A stretch of 64,000 nucleotides of DNA from contig JXTC01000061.1 of the NCBI GenBank assembly GCA_002914845.1, forward strand, positions 1,163,185 to 1,227,184, written 5' to 3'. The DNA comes from Trema orientale. Taxonomy: Eukaryota > Streptophyta > Magnoliopsida > Rosales > Cannabaceae. Of the stretch, positions 59,535-64,000 are shown one piece after another. A model generated the notes under the pieces. It worked only from the letters and a program-made list of their open reading frames with translations, had not been told where the DNA came from and searched no databases. The position numbers and the translations under genes are program-made. How positions within the stretch are numbered: position 1 is the first letter of the stretch; each line of letters opens with the position of its first letter.

Positions 59535-62500
59535 ATGCCTGAAGCAGAGGCAGCTGATACACCAACAGCGTCGGCGCCAGCAACGCCAGGGACGCCTGCT
59601 CCACTGTTTTCATCTCTGCGAGTGGACTCACTGTCCTATGAGCGCGAGGGCGAGCGCAAGTCAATGCCACGATGCAAGTGCTTGCCTGTTACTGCACCGA
59701 CATGGGCCCAACCTCACACGTGCTTTACCGATTTTCCCGCTTCTGCTGACATTTCTCTCGCCCGTAAGGTACTCTTTCTCTTTCTCTCTCCCACCTCGCA
59801 ATGCAAATGCAATTTGGCATTCGGAAGTCAGCTCATCTTATTAACTATATTATATTATAAAAAGTATGCTAATAATATTAATACACTCTCTCATCTTTAT
59901 TCAATTTCAGAATTGATAAATACGTGATGAATATACACTCAATCATTTATGTATACTTTACTACCATTTTAGAGGACGTGTCTATATTACTTTTGTTCTT
60001 TTGCATCACCTTCCCTTATCTATCTAGACTTGTCTTGTTAATCTTGGGTTGTTACCCTTTATCACTTTATTTTTTTTTAAGAAAAAAATATGTTTGCTAG
60101 TGTATGGTGTGGGTTAAATTTTACAATTACGTGTAAATATAGTTGGGAATATGCTCTTTCAGTTCCTTTTGCTTACAAATATTTACATTGAATGGGTTCA
60201 TAAATAAAAAAGAATGAGGTTGTTTTGCAATGTTTTTCATGTTCTAAATAAGGCATATGATTGTTTTTTTAATTATTATGTTATAATGACGCAAAAATTA
60301 TCAATAATGGATCAGCTTAATTTATATGGGCCATTGATGTACTCCCTCAGACAAACAAAAAAAAAAAAAAAAACAAAAAGCAAGTGAAGGGCAGATTAAC
60401 TCGATTCTCAAAGACATTCCCATTTCTTTATATTTTTTTTGATAATTAAAAGGGGAGGAGAGGGCGACCAGCGTGGCAACCTTCCCTAGGTATGACCATA
60501 GGAGCTCCAACCCCGTTCAGGAATGTTCTCCAAGACCCTATCGACCAGGTCGCCACTATCGGACGGTGGAGTGAGTCACCTTAACCCTAACCGAACAGCT
60601 AGCGAGAACGGCACCCTTAGAGAATATAATGTATCATGTTGTAGATTGATTATGGGATACTTTTACTTGACAAAATGAGACCGGTTGGCATAATTCACAG
60701 CAGTATTGTTCAGCTGCTTGAGTTTCGTTGTAACTGCTCGTTGTTTAATTGATCATATGTGATTGGTTTCATATATATATATATGTCATCAGCTTTTTTA
60801 TTTTTTAAAATTTATAATTATTAGCAATTAAAATATTAATGAAACTTAATATATAAGTCTGTCAATATGCATGTATATATATTGATCAAATTATTATATT
60901 GTACACGATAAAAAAAAAAAAATTATACATTTGATATATGCAGATTGGAGCGGAGTTTGTGGGAACGTTCATATTGATATTCGCGGCAACAGCCGGGCCA
61001 ATAGTAAATGAGAAGTACAAGGGATCAGAGTCGCTGATAGGGAATGCCGCATGTGCGGGGCTTGCGGTGATGATAATTATACTGTCGACGGGTCACATCT
61101 CAGGGGCGCATCTCAATCCATCGCTTACCATTGCATTTGCAGCGCTGCGTCACTTCCCATGGGTTCATGTCCCTGCTTACGTGGCGGCTCAGGTTTCGGC
61201 TTCCATTTGTGCTTCTTTTGCTCTCAAAGGAGCTTTCCACCCCTTCATGTCTGGTGGAGTCACCGTTCCTTCGGTCTCCAATTCCCAAGCTTTCGCACTT
61301 GAGTTTCTCATCACATTCAATCTCTTGTTTGTTGTCACTGCCGTAGCCACTGACACTCGCGCGGTATGTATATAAAAACCAATACCAATATTAATACCAA
61401 CACCATGCACTACTATTTGATTTATTCATGATACGCAATTTTTAGGAGCTAGAAAACACGTACTTGATCATGCAGTTTCACGTTAATATTTTTGTCCATG
61501 CACTAGTAATAATTAATCCTGTAGTATAAATTCTCTTTTCTTTTATTAGAGAGCTAGAAATACGTACTTGATCATGCAGTTTCATGTTAATAAATTTGTC
61601 CATGCGCTAGTAATAATTAATCCTGTAGTATTAATTCTCTTTTCTTTTATTAGAGAGCCAGAAATACGTACTTGATCCTGCAGTTTCATGTTAATAAATT
61701 TGTCCATGCACTAGTAATAATTAATCCTGTAGTATTCTCTTTTCTTTTATTATTCATCCCTCCCTGATATGCCTGATTCTCATTCATTTGTGTATATATA
61801 TATATATATCTGGTTGTTGATTCGGAAATACAGGTGGGAGAGTTGGCAGGCATAGCCGTTGGAGCGACCGTGATGCTTAACATTCTTGTTGCAGGGTTAG
61901 TTCATAGAAATAATAAGTTCCCGTTTTACAAAGATATGCTGTTGTGACTCCGCAGTTACTTCAAATCAATAGAAAGGGATAATTTAATCTTTTATCTTTA
62001 TTTCATTATTAAAATAATAGAACTGTCGTAATTATATTCCTTCAAAGATTTAATATTTGAAGTATGGTAATGAAATATATGGTGCCATATAGTGATATGG
62101 GGCATCATATGATTTGTCACTCTATTATTGCTTCAGGTGAAGCCTGTCTAGGATAAATTTATTAATTAGAATCATCTAAAACAAATAGATATATTAGCAT
62201 TGCTCAATATATATATATATAATGTGTAAGTACATTATTGCTAATAATTGATCAGAGGGTGAGAACAATTACGAGGGGATCAACCAATTAATGAGTTAGA
62301 TAGAGAAAACTTCAAATATAGTGCAAATTAATATGTAGAAAAAGCCTCTTAAACTAAATATGGTCAATTCAAAACTATAAAATTTATTTTCGGAAGCGAA
62401 GAATTTCCTTTACTGGTTTGATCGGTGAATGTAGGAAACTAATGCGCTGAATATGGTGTGCTTGCATGTAATGTGTTTTTTCGTAATATGGTATCCTATA

Positions 62501-62841
62501 TATACACTGAACATCAGTGTAGTTATATTCACTTCCGCTCTATTGGGGTACGTACCGACGACAAATCTAATTCTTTATACTTACATTGATGTGTAACAGT
62601 TAGGGAATTTATTTCATGTGATAATATACGTATCCTACTGCGCAGGCCATCAAGCGGTGGTTCCATGAATCCTGTGCGCACTCTTGGCCCAGCCGTTGCA
62701 GCTGGAAACTACAAGGCATTGTGGATATACTTGGTGGCACCGACTCTAGGGGCCCTAGTTGGGGCAGCTACCTACACAGCCGTCAAACTCTCAGAAAGCA
62801 ACGCTGAACCACCACGTCAGGTCAGAAGCTTCCGTCGATAG
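59535..62841 (+). CDS. NIP5;1: Boric-acid channel NIP5;1 (aquaporin family)
   Basis: Four exons (59535-59768, 60944-61363, 61834-61895, 62646-62841) with GT-AG borders give 303 aa, close to the 304 of Arabidopsis NIP5;1. Residues 1-78 form the cytosolic N-tail, with TPG at 17-19 (Thr-Pro-Gly motifs control polar plasma-membrane placement in Arabidopsis) and the family phrase PRCKCLPV. Six membrane helices follow. The two pore motifs are NPS (136-138) and NPV (247-249) instead of NPA, the NIP5;1 signature, and Arg250 of the selectivity filter is present. The protein ends VRSFRR as in orthologues. It takes boric acid into root cells under boron shortage. Three AUG-stop uORFs in the leader suggest boron-dependent repression. 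Intron 1 holds a GC-rich insert, intron 2 a tandem repeat. The gene looks intact. Confidence 0.96.
60435..60625 (-). mobile_element. Possible non-LTR retroposon fragment in NIP5;1 intron 1
   Basis: A GC-rich island of about 190 bp stands out in the AT-rich intron. Read on the minus strand it ends CCCCTTTTAATTATCAAAAAAA, the kind of TTATCAAAA tail seen on plant LINEs and SINEs. No A/B boxes and no sure target duplication are seen, so the identity is tentative. Confidence 0.35.
61446..61750. repeat. Three-copy 104-105-bp tandem repeat in NIP5;1 intron 2
   Basis: Copies start with GAGCTAGAAA at 61446 and 61551 and GAGCCAGAAA at 61655. Each contains ACGTACTTGATC, TGCAGTTTCA, TTTGTCCATGC and TTAATCCTGTAGTAT. 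The copies differ by only a few percent, so the expansion is recent. Confidence 0.88.
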
Positions 62842-63330
62842 GAAAATTACAACACTATCCTATAGTACTAGTTTGATCGGGGCATTGTTACTGCTGGTAC
62901 TATATATATATATATATATACATGCGTGGATTTTTGTTTTTATTATAAGTACGCTATATATCAATTCTCGACTCTTCCTGTCGATCGTGTTTACATTCCA
63001 GTTACAGTTGATAAGTCATGTAATAAGACAGATTCAGAAACCTTTATTTATTTTAGAAGAATAACGGCCAAGGGAAGCAGGAGTACTCATCTAAGCTCCA
63101 CGCCCTCTATCACCTGTACCGTTTGTGTTTGAGAAATCTATTGTTCGTTTGTTTTTGTGTATCCAATACTAGCTTATTGTTATCAATAATTATATAACAG
63201 CGTGATATATATAACTATATTAATTCTTAAACTTAATCTCCTATTTTAGCTGGACAAAAAAGGAAATAGAAAGTATTCTTGGATAACTTTTCGGAAAGAT
63301 TTTGGAAAAGTTGAAACATTTGAAAATTTG
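62842..63330. other. 3' region of NIP5;1
   Basis: It contains a TA run (62901-62920) and probably the 3' untranslated region. No other gene is seen. Confidence 0.5.
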
Positions 63331-63880
63331 GTTTAGGGGTTGAATAAATATTCGATTTCCGTTGTAATATTGGCTAAACTTGAATCTTATTGTTGCTTCT
63401 AATGTTAAATAATGCTAATCCATATATATTTGAATCAAAACTCGATAATTATATAAAAGGTTTAACGATTTAGGGGTTACGAGTAATTGAACAATAGTCC
63501 ATGGTATTTAGTCTAAATAGGCATTCGGAGGTGTCAAATTACATTTAATAGTGTTATTATTATTTCGAAACAGTTTAATTTAAGATAGGTTGAAAGATTA
63601 CAAAAAGAGGTTGTACAGATAGAACTTTGGAATTTAGGGTTTCTACGGCTTAGGGGTTGAGTAAATGTTCCATTTTCCTTTTAATATTCGCCGAACTTAA
63701 ATCATATTGTTGTTTTCAACGTTAAATAATGCTAATCTGTATAATTTTGCATCAAAACTCGGTACTTATATGAAGAGTTTAACGATTTAGTTGTTACAGG
63801 TAATTGAGAAGTAATCCATGGCATTTAGTCGAAATAAGGATTTTGAGTCCTTAATTTGCATTTAAGAGTGTTTTGATGCA
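63331..63880. repeat. Tandem repeat, period about 317 bp, subtelomere-like
   Basis: Two diverged direct copies: TAGGGGTTGA at 63334 and again at 63651, followed in both by AATGCTAATC, ATCAAAACTCG, GTTTAACGATTTAG, TAATTGA, TCCATGG and ATTTAGTC. Both contain telomere-like TTAGGG phrases. The array leads into true telomeric repeats. Confidence 0.75.
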
Positions 63881-63920
63881 AAATTATTAAAAAAAATTAG
63901 CATTAAAACACTTCAAAATG

Positions 63921-64000
63921 TTTAGGGTTTAGGGTTTTAAGGTTTAGGGTTTAGGGTTTAGGGTTTAGGGTTTTAGAGGTTTAGGGTTTAGGGTTTAGGG
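63921..64000 (+). repeat. Plant telomeric repeats (TTTAGGG)n
   Basis: Nine perfect TTTAGGG heptamers and two variants fill the last 80 bases, and the tract runs off the window. The G-rich strand points outward (5' to 3' toward the right edge), the correct polarity for a chromosome end. The variants suggest the degenerate proximal part of a telomere or an interstitial tract. Confidence 0.9.

Overview
This is nuclear DNA of a flowering plant, most likely a eudicot. It is AT-rich, has GT-AG introns, plant-type TTTAGGG telomere repeats, MITEs, Ty1/copia and Ty3/gypsy fossils, plant L1-type LINEs, hAT and Mutator-like transposons, and four recognisable plant genes. The species cannot be told from sequence alone. 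Two single N bases (1271 and 40869) show that it is an assembled sequence.

Host genes, left to right: the first codons of an unidentified minus-strand gene at the left edge (1-61); a DUF604 / Fringe-like type II glycosyltransferase on the minus strand (5396-7315, three exons, 533 aa); a receptor-like cytoplasmic kinase of the At1g33260/At4g10390 type on the plus strand (26206-27537, two exons, 410 aa); a TMEM14 / FAX-type plastid fatty-acid exporter, best matched to FAX4, on the plus strand (37327-39385, four exons, 191 aa); and the boric-acid channel NIP5;1 on the plus strand (59535-62841, four exons, 303 aa). The NIP5;1 leader carries three AUG-stop (ATGTAA) minimal uORFs, the boron-sensing device known from Arabidopsis. 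From memory of Arabidopsis loci, the first three genes match consecutive genes At1g33250, At1g33260 and At1g33265, while NIP5;1 (At4g10380) lies beside the kinase paralogue At4g10390. The window therefore looks like the unfractionated ancestral block.

The space between genes is mostly mobile DNA. 7.8-14.9 kb holds a long hairpin repeat, a three-copy tandem repeat split by a tRNA-derived SINE, and a 5.1-kb Mutator-like element with long inverted ends and a 9-bp target duplication, carrying a decayed DUF1985 gene facing a MURA N-terminal remnant. 15.6-25.1 kb holds a decayed hAT transposon, LTR fragments and at least six MITE-like elements, one nested in another. 28.7-36.2 kb is one LTR element with a copia element inside it. 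39.9-40.9 kb is a truncated LINE with perfect 15-bp target duplications. 41.8-52.8 kb is an old Tat/Athila-like gypsy element that received a LINE fragment and a solo LTR. 53.0-57.3 kb holds a foldback element, a MITE and a CGTGCC-rich hAT-like element.

The right edge (63.3-64.0 kb) has a roughly 317-bp tandem repeat followed by 80 bp of TTTAGGG repeats with the G-rich strand pointing out of the window. It is either a chromosome end or an interstitial telomeric tract. The host genes do not form an operon-like unit; they share only conserved neighbourhood.
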